Shown: positions 29,682 through 39,396, counted from the stretch's first letter. The stretch is DNA of 64,000 bases from Corynebacterium rhinophilum (GCF_030227225.1 NZ_JASPHQ010000009.1:30204-94203), one strand, 5' to 3'. A program made the numbers and translations. Notes: a model not told the origin generated them from the sequence alone.

Positions 29682-31064
29682 TTATTCGGTAACGACGAAC
29701 TTGCCGTGCTGTCCCTTTTCCGCGTTGGTCATGATGTGGTTGACAAAGGAATAGGTTCCGGGCTCGTTGAAGGTCATTTCCACAAACCCGCCTTGCGCGG
29801 GAAGTAGGTCGAAGGCCTGCGAGCCGGTCTTTTCCTCGTCCTTGATGAGATAGGCGCCTTCCTTGTAGGCAGTATCGAATTGCTCGCCCACCACGTGGAA
29901 GCTAAGCGGCTGATCGGGGCCGACGTTCAGGATCCACAGGCGAACGGTATCGCCTACCTTGGCCTTGATGGGATCGACGTCGTACTGGCTGGGGTAGTAA
30001 TTAAAGGCCATGAGGTCGAACTCGCCATCGGCTACGCGCTGGGCATCGGCGCCGGTCTTTTCCTCGCCGAGGAAGACATCGTTGGCGATGAAGTTGTACT
30101 CGGCATCCACGTCCTTGAGATCTGGTGGATCGATGATGACGTTGCCGGCCATGCCGTTGGCGATGTGCAGGGACATCGGGGCGGTTGAGCAGTGGTACAT
30201 CCAAATACCGGCGCGATTCGCGGTGAATTCGTAGGTCAGTTCTTCCCCGGGCTGGATGGACTTCATGTTTTCATCCGGGTTGACCTCACCGGCGTGGAAG
30301 TCGATGGAATGGGCCATGCTGCCCTCGTTCTTGATGGTGATCTTGAACTTATCGCCCACCTTGCCGCGCAGCGTCGGCCCTGGCGCCTGGCCATTAAAAA
30401 GCCATTGCATCTGCTTAACTCCTGGGGCTACCTCAACGATTTCCTCGGTCATCGACCAGGTTTCTTCATGCGTGGTGGTATTAGCCGCCGGCGCCAGGGA
30501 GGCGTCATAGGCGCTAAAACCTTCGCGGGAGGCACCGAGTTCGGCGGCGCTCGGAACATCAACGTGCGGGTTGGATGCCCCTGCCACGGCATGGTGGTGA
30601 TCGTGCCCGCCGGTGCTTGGCGCGGAATCGTCCACGTTGACGTCAAAGGTCATACCTTGCAGGCGGTGACCGGCAATGGTGCAGTAGCCTTCGATGCTGG
30701 ATTCGATGACACCGGCATCGAGCTGCACGGTATCGCCGGGATCGACGCGGCCGGTTTCGGCATCACCAATCTTTAGATCGTGGACTTGGTCCCCGGTATT
30801 GGTGAAGTTAACCACCAAGTGGGTGCCGGGATCGATATCAACGTGGTTGGGGACGAAGGCCATACCATCGACTTCTACGTCAATGGTGTGGGTTTCACCT
30901 TCGGCAACAGAGCTTGATGGCTGGGAGTCCTTAGAGGTGGTATTGACTAGGGCGAGCGCGATTACCGCGGCCAGCGCGATACCGATAAGTAACCACGAGG
31001 CCCATTGGGAGTTGCCGGACTCCGGCGGCTTATCCTGTGGCTGTGGGGAAGAAACACTAAGCAT
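29682..31064 (-). CDS. nirK: Membrane-anchored three-cupredoxin protein, NirK-like (copper nitrite reductase family)
   Basis: A 460-residue protein: transmembrane anchor (about 22-41), an N-terminal cupredoxin with type 1 copper ligands His95, Cys128, His133, Met138, a His-rich linker (GHDHHH), then two cupredoxin domains of NirK type. In the first, His252, Cys292, His300, Met305 are the type 1 set; type 2 ligands are His257, His291 and His443, with the catalytic Asp255 (HSIDFH). By my alignment the second catalytic His is Gln395. The expected reaction is nitrite to NO, outside the membrane. It ends a three-gene minus-strand operon beside narKGHJI. A multicopper oxidase with another activity is the alternative. 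Confidence 0.8.
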   Translation of the reverse strand: MLSVSSPQPQDKPPESGNSQWASWLLIGIALAAVIALALVNTTSKDSQPSSSVAEGETHTIDVEVDGMAFVPNHVDIDPGTHLVVNFTNTGDQVHDLKIGDAETGRVDPGDTVQLDAGVIESSIEGYCTIAGHRLQGMTFDVNVDDSAPSTGGHDHHHAVAGASNPHVDVPSAAELGASREGFSAYDASLAPAANTTTHEETWSMTEEIVEVAPGVKQMQWLFNGQAPGPTLRGKVGDKFKITIKNEGSMAHSIDFHAGEVNPDENMKSIQPGEELTYEFTANRAGIWMYHCSTAPMSLHIANGMAGNVIIDPPDLKDVDAEYNFIANDVFLGEEKTGADAQRVADGEFDLMAFNYYPSQYDVDPIKAKVGDTVRLWILNVGPDQPLSFHVVGEQFDTAYKEGAYLIKDEEKTGSQAFDLLPAQGGFVEMTFNEPGTYSFVNHIMTNAEKGQHGKFVVTE

Positions 31065-32264
31065 TTAATTCTCCAGATTCTGTTGTTGGTAGACGGCGCG
31101 GCCCACGGCAAGCACGTTTAATGCTAAGCCCATCCCCATGAGGATAAGCCCAGCAGGCAGGGCGTTGACAAGGCTCAGCAGGGCGCCGAGGTTGATGAGG
31201 ACGAGTCGGGCAAAACCGGCGCGGTCCGCGGCATCCCGGCCGTGGTGCACCTTGGCAGGACCGCCTCCCACCAGCGTGGGCAAGAGGTGGTGCAAGACGC
31301 CGGTGACCAGCTGCAAAATGCCGCCGCCGATGAAGGCCGGAACCAAAAACAGCGTGATGACGCGCGGGTAAGCGCCGAGCGCTGCGGCGACGGCATCGCC
31401 GGCGCACAGGGCCACCATCCACAGCAGTCCTGCGATAACGGATACCGATGCTGTGGTGAGCCGAGGGTTGCGCCCCAGCACGGTGGCCAGGACGGGTTGG
31501 ATGATCATGATGGCGGCGAGCACGACGAGCAGCTGGGCGATGCCCGCCGCGCGCGTCCACCCCACCGCGCCGCAGACCATGGTCAGGGCTAGCCCGGTGC
31601 AGTGGACGATGAGCCCGCGCGTACACCTGGTGCGCGCGGTGGGCGAAATCGCGGTGCTGGACAAGGTGGGAAGGAGCGTCACGATGGTGCCCACGATGGT
31701 CAGCCACGCAAACCCCCACACCATGCCGCGCGAGTGGGCGGCCACCAGGAAGGAATAGTTGCCTACGCCATTGCCGCTTAAGATCACCAGCACCACGGAG
31801 GCAATCATGAAGATGGATGCGGCCGCATAAAACGGCACCGTCACCGCAAACGATCCGGAAAGCGAGCCGCGCAAGCGCGTGTAGATAAAGACGAGCTGCC
31901 AGGCAAGGGCGGCGATGATGAGGAGGGAGGCGGCATCGGCAAGCAGGCCCCAGTCATATCCGGCGCGATCGATAATGAGCAGGACAAGGCCCACCTGGAT
32001 GAGTACCACGCGTGCGCCCACGCCCCGGTATCCGTTATTGGCGGTGCGTGTAAGCGCCTCGGTGAAGTGGGTGGAAAATACAACGATGGCCGTGGTCAGC
32101 GCGCCGATGGTCAGCGGGTGGATGAGGTCCCACCACACCACGGGCGCGCCCAGGTGACCCGCCACGTTGATGCCGATGCCGATAAGCACCCACGCGCCGA
32201 TAAGGGCTGCGGTCACGATGTGCCAGCGGCTGCGGGCGGCCAGGGAAATGTCATTAATGTGCAC
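31065..32264 (-). CDS. Polytopic membrane protein linked to the NirK-like protein
   Basis: A 399-residue protein with about 12 predicted transmembrane segments and conserved histidines within them (LIHPLTIGALTTAIVVFSTHF, AAHSRGMVWGFAW, LHHLLPTLVGGG). The HP...GA...STHF pattern resembles the membrane region fused to the N-terminus of some actinobacterial multicopper oxidases, here as a separate protein. The in-membrane histidines suggest heme or copper binding, so a quinol- or heme-linked electron donor to the NirK-like protein is a plausible inference. Its stop is immediately before the nirK start, and it overlaps the upstream gene by 11 bp. Confidence 0.6.
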   Translation of the reverse strand: MHINDISLAARSRWHIVTAALIGAWVLIGIGINVAGHLGAPVVWWDLIHPLTIGALTTAIVVFSTHFTEALTRTANNGYRGVGARVVLIQVGLVLLIIDRAGYDWGLLADAASLLIIAALAWQLVFIYTRLRGSLSGSFAVTVPFYAAASIFMIASVVLVILSGNGVGNYSFLVAAHSRGMVWGFAWLTIVGTIVTLLPTLSSTAISPTARTRCTRGLIVHCTGLALTMVCGAVGWTRAAGIAQLLVVLAAIMIIQPVLATVLGRNPRLTTASVSVIAGLLWMVALCAGDAVAAALGAYPRVITLFLVPAFIGGGILQLVTGVLHHLLPTLVGGGPAKVHHGRDAADRAGFARLVLINLGALLSLVNALPAGLILMGMGLALNVLAVGRAVYQQQNLEN

Positions 32265-33330
32265 GGTGGGCCTCCTTCACCGACAAAGTAATGCCGCAGG
32301 CGAGGAAAACCAAGATGGCGGCGATGGTAGTCAGCCCGCCTACTTGGTAGGCGACGGTGTGGCGGGCGACATCGGCAAGAATGCGCAGCGCCAGCCCGCC
32401 GTGCAGGACCGCTACGGGGAGGAACAGCACCGGATGGTAGGGCAAGTGGCGGCGGATGACAGAGGTAATAATGATGGGGGCATGGGCGAAAATCATGGAC
32501 ATGACAAAGCCCAAAAAGATGGCGTGCACCGAGGCGTCGTAGGCAAAGCCGGAGCTTTCGCCATAGAGCAGCCAGAAATAGCCGCCGAGGGCCAACCAAA
32601 AATACCCGGCGAGCATGCACGCGGCGGAATAGCGCGGCAGCCCGCGCGAGCGCACTAGGTTCTTCGCCACATCCACGCGCATGGTAAAAATCGCAACGCC
32701 GATAAGCGCCGCGCCCATCGCGCGATAGCCCACTGCCGGAGAGAGGATATAGACCACGCTGAGCGCCGCCAACCCCAAAACCCACAGCGTAATCCGCTTT
32801 TCCGCCTGCGTGCCAGCCATGGTGATGCGGGCCAGCTCCATGCGCTCGCCGATGATCGTCGCTACCACGTAGAGCACGCACAGCGGCATCGCGGTAGAAA
32901 ACGCTGGCTCGATGGCCCACAGCAGTGCCGCCGCTACCCCGCCGATGACGCCGGTGGCCTGCACAATGATGGACAGGGCGGGCTGGCGCCGGTGGATGGT
33001 GGCATAGATAAACCCCAGCACGATGAAGCCGGCGGCAAAACACAACGCCGGAACCTGCCGCGGCAGGCCCGCCACGATGCCCACAAAACCGGCGACGTGG
33101 AAGATGGGTCCTGTCCAGGCCCACCGCGTGCTCACGGCGACGGCGCGCTCCAGCCCGATAGCGCCGCCGACAAAGCCAAAGACCATCAAGGGGCCATGAT
33201 CGGCGGCGACGGAGGCAGCCGGCGAGAAACCCACGCCGAGCAGGGATGCCCCGGCGGCGAGCCCAACCAGCAAGGACAGCCCCGCGCAGGCAAGGAAGAA
33301 GAAGCGGTGCGCCAGCCTATTATTTATCAC
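32254..33330 (-). CDS. NnrS-like membrane protein
   Basis: A 358-residue protein with about 12 predicted transmembrane helices. Motifs HGPLMVFGFVGGAIGLERAVA and VHAIFLGFVMSMIFAHAPII with membrane histidines fit the NnrS/heme-copper membrane family linked to nitrogen-oxide metabolism and protection against NO stress. I place the start at the GTG at 33330 (VINNRLAHRFFF): the frame is open further, but that would run into the divergent DUF2249 gene. It is first in the operon NnrS-like, membrane protein, NirK-like. Family assignment is by pattern, so NnrS itself is not certain. Confidence 0.65.
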   Translation of the reverse strand: MINNRLAHRFFFLACAGLSLLVGLAAGASLLGVGFSPAASVAADHGPLMVFGFVGGAIGLERAVAVSTRWAWTGPIFHVAGFVGIVAGLPRQVPALCFAAGFIVLGFIYATIHRRQPALSIIVQATGVIGGVAAALLWAIEPAFSTAMPLCVLYVVATIIGERMELARITMAGTQAEKRITLWVLGLAALSVVYILSPAVGYRAMGAALIGVAIFTMRVDVAKNLVRSRGLPRYSAACMLAGYFWLALGGYFWLLYGESSGFAYDASVHAIFLGFVMSMIFAHAPIIITSVIRRHLPYHPVLFLPVAVLHGGLALRILADVARHTVAYQVGGLTTIAAILVFLACGITLSVKEAHRAH

Positions 33331-33399
33331 GGCTTTAATCGTACTAATATTGGTGGCAAGGTAAAACCTCACCCCACCTCCGAAAGGATGATCCTCACC

Positions 33400-33660
33400 A
33401 TGGAACTTCCCATCACCGATTCTTCCCAGCAGAACTCCATCCCCACGCTCAACGCGACCGAAATCCCCCACGCCGTGCGTCACGGTGCCATCCACGGCGC
33501 TTTGGGCACCCTGAACGTGGGCCAAGCCATGATCCTCATCGCCCCACACAACCCCCTCCCCCTACTCAAGGAAGTAGAAGAGCGCGCGGAGAAATTTGAG
33601 CTGTCGTACCTCAAGGAAGAAGAAAACGACTATCACATCAAGTTCACGCGAATTTCGTAG
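33400..33660 (+). CDS. DUF2249 domain protein
   Basis: An 86-residue protein with the DUF2249 pattern: LNATEIPHAVRHGAIHGALG, GQAMILIAPHNPLPLL and a C-terminal DYHIKFTRI strand. This TusA-like family is commonly found next to NO and nitrite metabolism genes and hemerythrin-like proteins; a molecular role is not established. The ATG at 33400 has AAAGGA 11 bp upstream; an ATG four codons earlier is less likely because the Shine-Dalgarno would touch it. It is divergent from the NnrS-like gene with a 69-bp shared promoter gap. Confidence 0.75.
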   Translation: MELPITDSSQQNSIPTLNATEIPHAVRHGAIHGALGTLNVGQAMILIAPHNPLPLLKEVEERAEKFELSYLKEEENDYHIKFTRIS

Positions 33661-33744
33661 TGTATTTCCGTAACAATCGATAGGCTATGTGCTGATAACT
33701 TCATCTCTCATACTAAGTTGCCTACATAACACGGAACATTCACT

Positions 33745-34506
33745 ATGAATAAGAAATTTGCCGCAGCCGCCGTGGCTGCGACCGGGCTGGCGCTCTCCGC
33801 CTGCTCTCCCGATACCTCCACTACCTCCGATGCGGAGGAGACCAGCTTGAACCTACTGGCTGCATCGTCCACCCGCGTCATCAACGATGAACTGGAAAAG
33901 CGCGCTTCCGAGTTCGACGCCCCGGTAAACCTCGAGTTCCAAAATGGCGGCTCTTCCGACTTGGTCAATAAGCTCAGCGAGGGCGCTCCTGCGGACTTGC
34001 TGCTTACCGCGTCCAAAAAGACCATGGACAAGGCAATCAATGACGGAACCGTCAAGGACCCGAAGGTGCTTGCCACCAACGTCATGGTGATGGTCGTGCC
34101 GAAGGGCAACCCGGGCAATATCCACTCCATCGAGGATCTGCAGAACGAAGACCGCTTCGTCATCTGTGACCCGCAGGTTCCCTGCGGAGATATCTCTTCC
34201 CAGATCATCGAAGAAAACAGCCTGGACGTAAAGCCCGCCTCCCAGGAGCAGCAGGTCGCTGACGTTTTGGGCAAGGTCGTCTCCGGTGAGGCCAATGCCG
34301 GCTGGGTCTACTCCACCGACGCCGCGGCCGCTGGCGATGATGTAGAGGTTATCGAGATTCCGGATGCTGATAAGTTTGCCAACCAAATCCTAGGCGCAGT
34401 CTCCGCCGAGGCTGCACACCCAGAAGAGGCACAGAAGGTCCTTGACCTGCTGGCCGATGACTTTGATAAGACCTGGGAAGAGCACGGCTTTAACCCAGCA
34501 GATTAA
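33745..34506 (+). CDS. modA: Molybdate ABC transporter substrate-binding lipoprotein
   Basis: A 253-residue periplasmic-binding protein of ModA type. It has a lipoprotein signal ending in the lipobox LALSAC (Cys about 19), then LLAASSTRVINDELEKRASEF, the oxyanion-binding Ser-rich segment and GGSSDLVNKLSEGAPADLLLTA. It binds molybdate (or tungstate) outside the membrane and delivers it to the ModBC fusion encoded 3 bp downstream. Located between the nitrite module and arnR, it supplies Mo for the Nar cofactor. Confidence 0.94.
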   Translation: MNKKFAAAAVAATGLALSACSPDTSTTSDAEETSLNLLAASSTRVINDELEKRASEFDAPVNLEFQNGGSSDLVNKLSEGAPADLLLTASKKTMDKAINDGTVKDPKVLATNVMVMVVPKGNPGNIHSIEDLQNEDRFVICDPQVPCGDISSQIIEENSLDVKPASQEQQVADVLGKVVSGEANAGWVYSTDAAAAGDDVEVIEIPDADKFANQILGAVSAEAAHPEEAQKVLDLLADDFDKTWEEHGFNPAD

Positions 34507-34509
34507 TCA

Positions 34510-36366
34510 ATGACCCCTCCCCAGCCCATACGCCTTAAATCTCCGCTCGTTATCGGCCTTATCGGCCTTATCGCGGTCGTTGTCATCCTCGTCCCCGTAG
34601 CCTCCCTGGGGCTGCGCGTACCGTGGAACCGCATCGGCGAATACCTCGCCAAACCGGAGATTTGGGACATGCTCAAGCTGTCTTTCACCGCGGCATTCCA
34701 ATCAATGCTGCTGGCGATGGTGCTGGGGACCGGCCTTGCCCTTTGGGTCCAACAACTCGGCCGAGGCAGCGGCGTTATCCGCCTGTTCATCTATTTGCCC
34801 CTGGCCATGCCACCCGTGGTGGGCGGTTTGGCGCTGACCGCCGCCATTGGCCGCAGGGGCTATTTAGCCCCGTTTCTTGACGCCATAGACTTCCATTTTG
34901 CTTTTGCTTTTCCCGGCGTCATCGCCGCGCAGTGCTTCGTCGCCTTGCCCTTCGTCGTGGTGGCGGTCGATTCCGCCCTGCGCCAATTGGATCAAGAGAT
35001 TTTGGCCTCTGCCGCCAGCGTAGGCCTTTCCCGCTGGGAGGTACTGCGCAAAATCACCATCCCCTCCATCGCCCCCGCCTTGGCCACCGGCGCCGGCCTT
35101 GCCTTTGCCCGGTCCCTCGGCGAGTTCGGTACCACGCTGACCTTTGCGGGCTCCCAGCCGGGCGTGACCCGCACGATGCCGCTCGGTATTTACCTGGAGC
35201 GCGAGGTCGATACCGATGGTGCCTATGTGCTTTCCGCCATCCTCATTGCGATGGCCATCCTCTGCCTCGCCCTCGCCGGGCTTCCCTCTCTCCTCCAGCG
35301 TTCCTACCAAGCGCAGGCCCGCGAGCTGCACAGCATGGACTACGAGAAGCTCAGCGCCCTGACGTCCCCAGAAAAGGCCCCCACCCTAAACGTCACGGCG
35401 GACGGGGAAACCACGGAATTTACCCCGCGCGCGATCACGGCCATCGTCGGTTCCAATGGCTCGGGCAAGACCACACTCATGGGGCGCATCGCCGGGCGGC
35501 TGACCGGCGCGGATATTACCGCCGACCCAGATGAGATCGTCCTGCTTACCCAGCGCCCCGGCCTGCCCCCACGGGCCACCGCCAACCAGGCCATTGCGAT
35601 GGTCACCCGCGATAAGCACCGCGCCACGAAATTACTGGAGGCAGCAGGATTACGGGAGCTTAGCGATGTCCCCGTGCCCGCCCTTTCTGGCGGCCAGGCC
35701 GCCCAAGTGGCCCTCGTCCGCGCGCTTGCCGCACGGCCCACCATCCTGATTCTGGATGAGCCCTTGGCGGCCATCGACGTGGAATCCGCCAGCAAGTGGC
35801 GCCGCTTCCTGCGCGCTACCCGCCATGACCGCACCACTTTGCTGGTGACCCACAATGCGTTGGATATTGCCGGGCTTGCCGATGACATGGTGGTCATGAA
35901 TTCCGGCCGCGTCACCGCCCACGGGCCTGCCGCAGACCTCCTCGATGTCCCACCCACCGGCTTTGTGGCTAATATCGCAGGGCTCAACCGCGTGGAAGGC
36001 ACCGTCACAGAGGCGACTGCTACCGAGACCGTCGTTACCTGCGGGAGTGCCACCATCACTGGCGGGCCCGCCGATCTCCGCGCCGGCGATAAGGTGGCGG
36101 TCACGTTTCGGCCCAGCGACGTGCACCTTACGGCTGAAGCCTCTACCGAGGTCAATCACTGGTCCACCAAGGTCATCGCGGTAGAAGCTGCCAGCATGGC
36201 TGATGCTCGATTAAGCCTAGATATGGACGGGCACACCATCACTGTGCCGGTGAGTAGGCAGGTAGCTTTAGGTATTGATACGGACGATACCGTATCCTAT
36301 AGCGTGGCTAAAGATAAGATTTCTGTTAATCAAGCCCCTCATCAGCACTCAGAGATACGAAGTTAA
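34510..36366 (+). CDS. modBC: Fused molybdate ABC permease and ATPase (ModB-ModC)
   Basis: A 618-residue fusion. The N-terminal part (about 1-270) is a ModB permease with five to six helices and the EAA loop ASAASVGLSRWEVLRKITIP. The C-terminal part is a ModC ATPase: Walker A GSNGSGKT near residues 314-321, signature LSGGQAAQVALVRAL near 392, Walker B ILILDEP near 415, and a TOBE-like substrate-sensing end. The reading frame is continuous, so it is a true fusion, not a frameshift pair. Start ATG is 3 bp after modA. The dimer would be a full transporter. Confidence 0.93.
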   Translation: MTPPQPIRLKSPLVIGLIGLIAVVVILVPVASLGLRVPWNRIGEYLAKPEIWDMLKLSFTAAFQSMLLAMVLGTGLALWVQQLGRGSGVIRLFIYLPLAMPPVVGGLALTAAIGRRGYLAPFLDAIDFHFAFAFPGVIAAQCFVALPFVVVAVDSALRQLDQEILASAASVGLSRWEVLRKITIPSIAPALATGAGLAFARSLGEFGTTLTFAGSQPGVTRTMPLGIYLEREVDTDGAYVLSAILIAMAILCLALAGLPSLLQRSYQAQARELHSMDYEKLSALTSPEKAPTLNVTADGETTEFTPRAITAIVGSNGSGKTTLMGRIAGRLTGADITADPDEIVLLTQRPGLPPRATANQAIAMVTRDKHRATKLLEAAGLRELSDVPVPALSGGQAAQVALVRALAARPTILILDEPLAAIDVESASKWRRFLRATRHDRTTLLVTHNALDIAGLADDMVVMNSGRVTAHGPAADLLDVPPTGFVANIAGLNRVEGTVTEATATETVVTCGSATITGGPADLRAGDKVAVTFRPSDVHLTAEASTEVNHWSTKVIAVEAASMADARLSLDMDGHTITVPVSRQVALGIDTDDTVSYSVAKDKISVNQAPHQHSEIRS

Positions 36367-36370
36367 TCGC

Positions 36371-37030
36371 ATGCCTAATTCGCTCCCCCGCCCCAGCACC
36401 GAACTCTTCCCAGAAGCACTCAAGCTTTCCCCTAAGCAGCGCGAGGTGCTCACGCAGCTCCAGCACTACCCGCGAGGAGCCCGTGCGGCGGAGGTAGCAA
36501 AAGATTTAGGCATGCACGTCAATACCGCGCGCGGGCATATCGATGAGCTCATTCATGTCGGTGCCGTCACCGCCGTTCCAGAGCACAGCACCGGTCGCGG
36601 ACGCCCGTCCCTGATTTTCCAGGCGCGCGTGCCAGATAACCGCGCCATCGCAGACGAATACGTCAGCCTCATTAGCGTGCTGACCTCGATGCTCGCGGGC
36701 AAAGAAGAGCTCGATGATTTCTCTTCCCCACAGGCCCGGGAGCTGGGACGCCAATGGGCGCGCGCCACGGGCGCGGACATTCACAGCGGGGCGCTCGATA
36801 CCCTTTTTGCCACCCTGCGCGATATGGGTTTTGATCCTTCGCAGGGCGCAGATCCTTCCGAAATCGAGTTGAATGCCTGCCCGTTCGTCTCCTCCGGAAC
36901 CACCCCGAGCCCCTTTGTCTGCGCCATACACGCTGGCTTTTTGCAGGAAGCCAGCGGTACGGACGCGGACATCGCCTTAACGCCGATGCAGCGCCCCGAA
37001 GTGTGCCAGATCGAGATTAAGCCTGTGTAA
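36371..37030 (+). CDS. arnR: ArnR-like Fe-S winged-helix regulator
   Basis: A 219-residue protein. The N-terminal winged helix-turn-helix (about residues 15-80) reads [28 protein letters not shown] and ends with a GRGRPSLIF wing. The C-terminal domain has three conserved cysteines (NACPF, FVCAIH, EVCQIE) as possible Fe-S ligands. Size, cysteine set and place beside nar match ArnR of C. glutamicum, which represses narKGHJI and responds to NO. Start ATG is 4 bp after modBC, so it is cotranscribed with molybdate uptake. The 3' end overlaps the convergent thrB by 14 bp. Confidence 0.78.
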   Translation: MPNSLPRPSTELFPEALKLSPKQREVLTQLQHYPRGARAAEVAKDLGMHVNTARGHIDELIHVGAVTAVPEHSTGRGRPSLIFQARVPDNRAIADEYVSLISVLTSMLAGKEELDDFSSPQARELGRQWARATGADIHSGALDTLFATLRDMGFDPSQGADPSEIELNACPFVSSGTTPSPFVCAIHAGFLQEASGTDADIALTPMQRPEVCQIEIKPV

Positions 37031-37946
37031 CTTCCACGCGAACCGGGCCCGCGACCTTGAGATCGAAGACGCGCAGGCCCTGCTCGCGGGCATCATCGAG
37101 AATACTCTCGTCGATGTCCTCCGTGTGCAGCACCATCACCGTTGGCCCCGCTCCGGAAAGATAGGCGGCGTACCCGCGGTTGCGCAGGCGGTTCACCCAC
37201 TCCGCGGTCACGGGAAGCACGTCGGCGCGATACGGCTGGTGTAAGCGGTCGCGGGTGCCTTCCCACAGTAACTCCGGGTAGTTCTGCAATGCGGCTACCT
37301 GGACGGCGGTGCGGGAGACGTTAAAGGCGGCATCGGAATGCGTCACGTGCGAAGGCAGAACGCGACGCACCGCCTGGGTGGAGGCGTGGGAATCCGGCAC
37401 CAGCGCGGTCGCCCGAATATCGGGATGCACGTTGATGGTAGCGGCCTTGTATTCCGGTAAGGATCGGCCATCGACAGGAACCGTCGTCCACGAGACCACG
37501 GCACTGCCCAGTACCGAGGCCGCGGCATTATCCGGGTGGCCCTCAAACGCCGAAGACAATTGCACGAGCTGATCTTGGGTCAGCGGGCTGCCGGCCAAGG
37601 CATTGCCCGCGGCCACGCCGGCGACCGCTGTAGACGCCGAAGAACCCAAGCCGCGCGATTGGGGGATCGTATTATGCGAGACCACGCGCAGCCCTGGCAC
37701 CGTAGCTTCGGCGGCAGATAGCGCGGAGCGGATGGCCTTGACCATCAGGTGCGAGCCATCGCGCGGGAGGTCGTCTGCCCCCTCGCCAAAAATCTCCACC
37801 TCAAGGCCAGAGGGAATAACCTCCACCTCGGCGGTGTCGTACATGCTCAATGACATGCCTAAGGTGTCATAGCCCGGCCCCAGGTTCGCCGTAGAGGCGG
37901 GGACGGTGACTATCGCTTTGGTGCCGACTTCAACTTCGATGCTCAT
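37017..37946 (-). CDS. thrB: Homoserine kinase
   Basis: A 309-residue GHMP-family kinase with the ATP-binding loop [19 protein letters not shown] and the N-terminal [18 protein letters not shown]. It phosphorylates homoserine in threonine synthesis. It lies 23 bp after hom in the classical corynebacterial hom-thrB operon. Its last 14 bp overlap the convergent arnR gene. Confidence 0.97.
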   Translation of the reverse strand: MSIEVEVGTKAIVTVPASTANLGPGYDTLGMSLSMYDTAEVEVIPSGLEVEIFGEGADDLPRDGSHLMVKAIRSALSAAEATVPGLRVVSHNTIPQSRGLGSSASTAVAGVAAGNALAGSPLTQDQLVQLSSAFEGHPDNAAASVLGSAVVSWTTVPVDGRSLPEYKAATINVHPDIRATALVPDSHASTQAVRRVLPSHVTHSDAAFNVSRTAVQVAALQNYPELLWEGTRDRLHQPYRADVLPVTAEWVNRLRNRGYAAYLSGAGPTVMVLHTEDIDESILDDAREQGLRVFDLKVAGPVRVEVTQA

Positions 37947-37969
37947 GGTGTCTAATATATCGAACCGGT

Positions 37970-39313
37970 TTAGCTTCCCAGGCGGATGACCGAGTGAACG
38001 GCCTTGACCTCATCGAGCTCGCCCAAGGCGGAGACGATGTTTTCCAGGGTCGCTTCCTTGGCAGCGTGGGTGACCACAATAAGGCGCGCGGTATCCTCGC
38101 CGTCTTCTTGGCGCACGGTGCGCAGGGATACCCCATGCTGTGCGAAAAGCGCGGAAATAGCCTCCAAGACGCCGGCGCGATCCTGGACTTCCATATCGAT
38201 GTGGAAGCGGGTATCGACCTCGCCGAAGTCCGCAATCGGCAAGTTAGCGTAGGTATTCTCGCCAGGCGCGCGGCCGCCGTGGACGATATTGCGGGCGGCA
38301 CCGACGACATCGCCAAGCACGGCCGAAGCGGTGGGGTTGCCGCCAGCACCATTGCCGTAGAACATAAGCGAGCCGGCGGCCTCAGCCTCGACGAAGATGG
38401 CGTTATAGGACTCGCTGACGGTAGCCAGCGGGTGCTCCTTGGCCACCAGGGTCGGGTGCACGCGCGCGTTGACCACTTCGGATCCATCCTCGCGGCGCAG
38501 GCGCTCACAAATGGCCAGCAGCTTGATGGAATAGCCGGCATCGTTTGCCGCGGCAATATCGTCTGCCGTGATATCGGTAATTCCCTCGCAGTGCACGTCC
38601 TCGAACTTCACGCGGGTGTGGAAACCGATGGAGGCCATGATGGCGGCCTTGGACGCCGCGTCATGCCCCTCCACGTCCGCGGTGGGATCCGCCTCGGCAT
38701 AGCCCAAGCGGGTGGCTTCTGCCAGGGCCTCGTCATAAGTGGCGCCGGTGGATTCCATGGCATCCAAGATGTAGTTGGTCGTGCCGTTGACGATGCCAGA
38801 GATGCGCTCAATCTGGTCACCTGCCAGGGAGCGACGCAGCATACCCACGACGGGGATGGCGGCGGCCACGGCGGCCTCAAAGTAGAGGTCAACGCCGGAG
38901 CGTTCCGCTGCCTGGGCCAATTCATCAGCATGCGCAGCAACGAGCGCCTTATTCGCCGTCACCACGGACTTGCCGGAATTAAGCGCGGTCAACACCAACT
39001 CGCGCGGGAAATCTATCCCACCGATGACCTCCACCACCAAGTCAATATCATCGCGGGAGATCAGGGCCTTGGCATCATCGGTCAACAATTCGCTGGGCAC
39101 GCCCGGGCGCAGCTTATTCTTGTTCTGGATGGCGATGCCACGGATCTCTGCTGGCCCACCGATGCGATGAGCAAAGGCATCCGCATTCTCATCTAAGAGG
39201 CGGAAAACTTCCGCGCCCACGGTGCCGAATCCAAGCAGCGCGATGCCAACGGTTTCGCCTTCACCCTTGCCGGTACGCGAATGTAGCTGTAGCTCACTGT
39301 TTGAAGCATCCAT
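37970..39313 (-). CDS. hom: Homoserine dehydrogenase
   Basis: A 447-residue enzyme with the NAD(P)-binding motif [12 protein letters not shown], the catalytic domain ([15 protein letters not shown]) and a C-terminal ACT domain ([20 protein letters not shown]) for threonine feedback inhibition. It reduces aspartate semialdehyde to homoserine. The start is the ATG at 39313 (MDASNSELQ) with a GGAG Shine-Dalgarno; the frame runs on upstream into a TTG with no family support. A McbR-like operator overlaps its probable promoter. Confidence 0.97.
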   Translation of the reverse strand: MDASNSELQLHSRTGKGEGETVGIALLGFGTVGAEVFRLLDENADAFAHRIGGPAEIRGIAIQNKNKLRPGVPSELLTDDAKALISRDDIDLVVEVIGGIDFPRELVLTALNSGKSVVTANKALVAAHADELAQAAERSGVDLYFEAAVAAAIPVVGMLRRSLAGDQIERISGIVNGTTNYILDAMESTGATYDEALAEATRLGYAEADPTADVEGHDAASKAAIMASIGFHTRVKFEDVHCEGITDITADDIAAANDAGYSIKLLAICERLRREDGSEVVNARVHPTLVAKEHPLATVSESYNAIFVEAEAAGSLMFYGNGAGGNPTASAVLGDVVGAARNIVHGGRAPGENTYANLPIADFGEVDTRFHIDMEVQDRAGVLEAISALFAQHGVSLRTVRQEDGEDTARLIVVTHAAKEATLENIVSALGELDEVKAVHSVIRLGS

Positions 39314-39374
39314 AGTCCGTCTCCATGTCGATTTAGTGGTGGAAAATGTCTCCCGCTGTATGCGGCTACAGGTC

Positions 39375-39396
39375 ACTATACAGAACGAGCTGTCTA
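39375..39396 (-). promoter_or_regulatory. Probable hom promoter -10 and adjacent McbR-like site
   Basis: Minus strand TATAGT (39375-39380) is a good -10, about 60 bp before the hom ATG. Next to it CAGAA-N6-GTCTA (39381-39396) matches 8 of 10 positions of the McbR palindrome TAGAC-N6-GTCTA, with one half perfect. McbR represses hom in C. glutamicum. No good -35 is visible. Confidence 0.4.
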
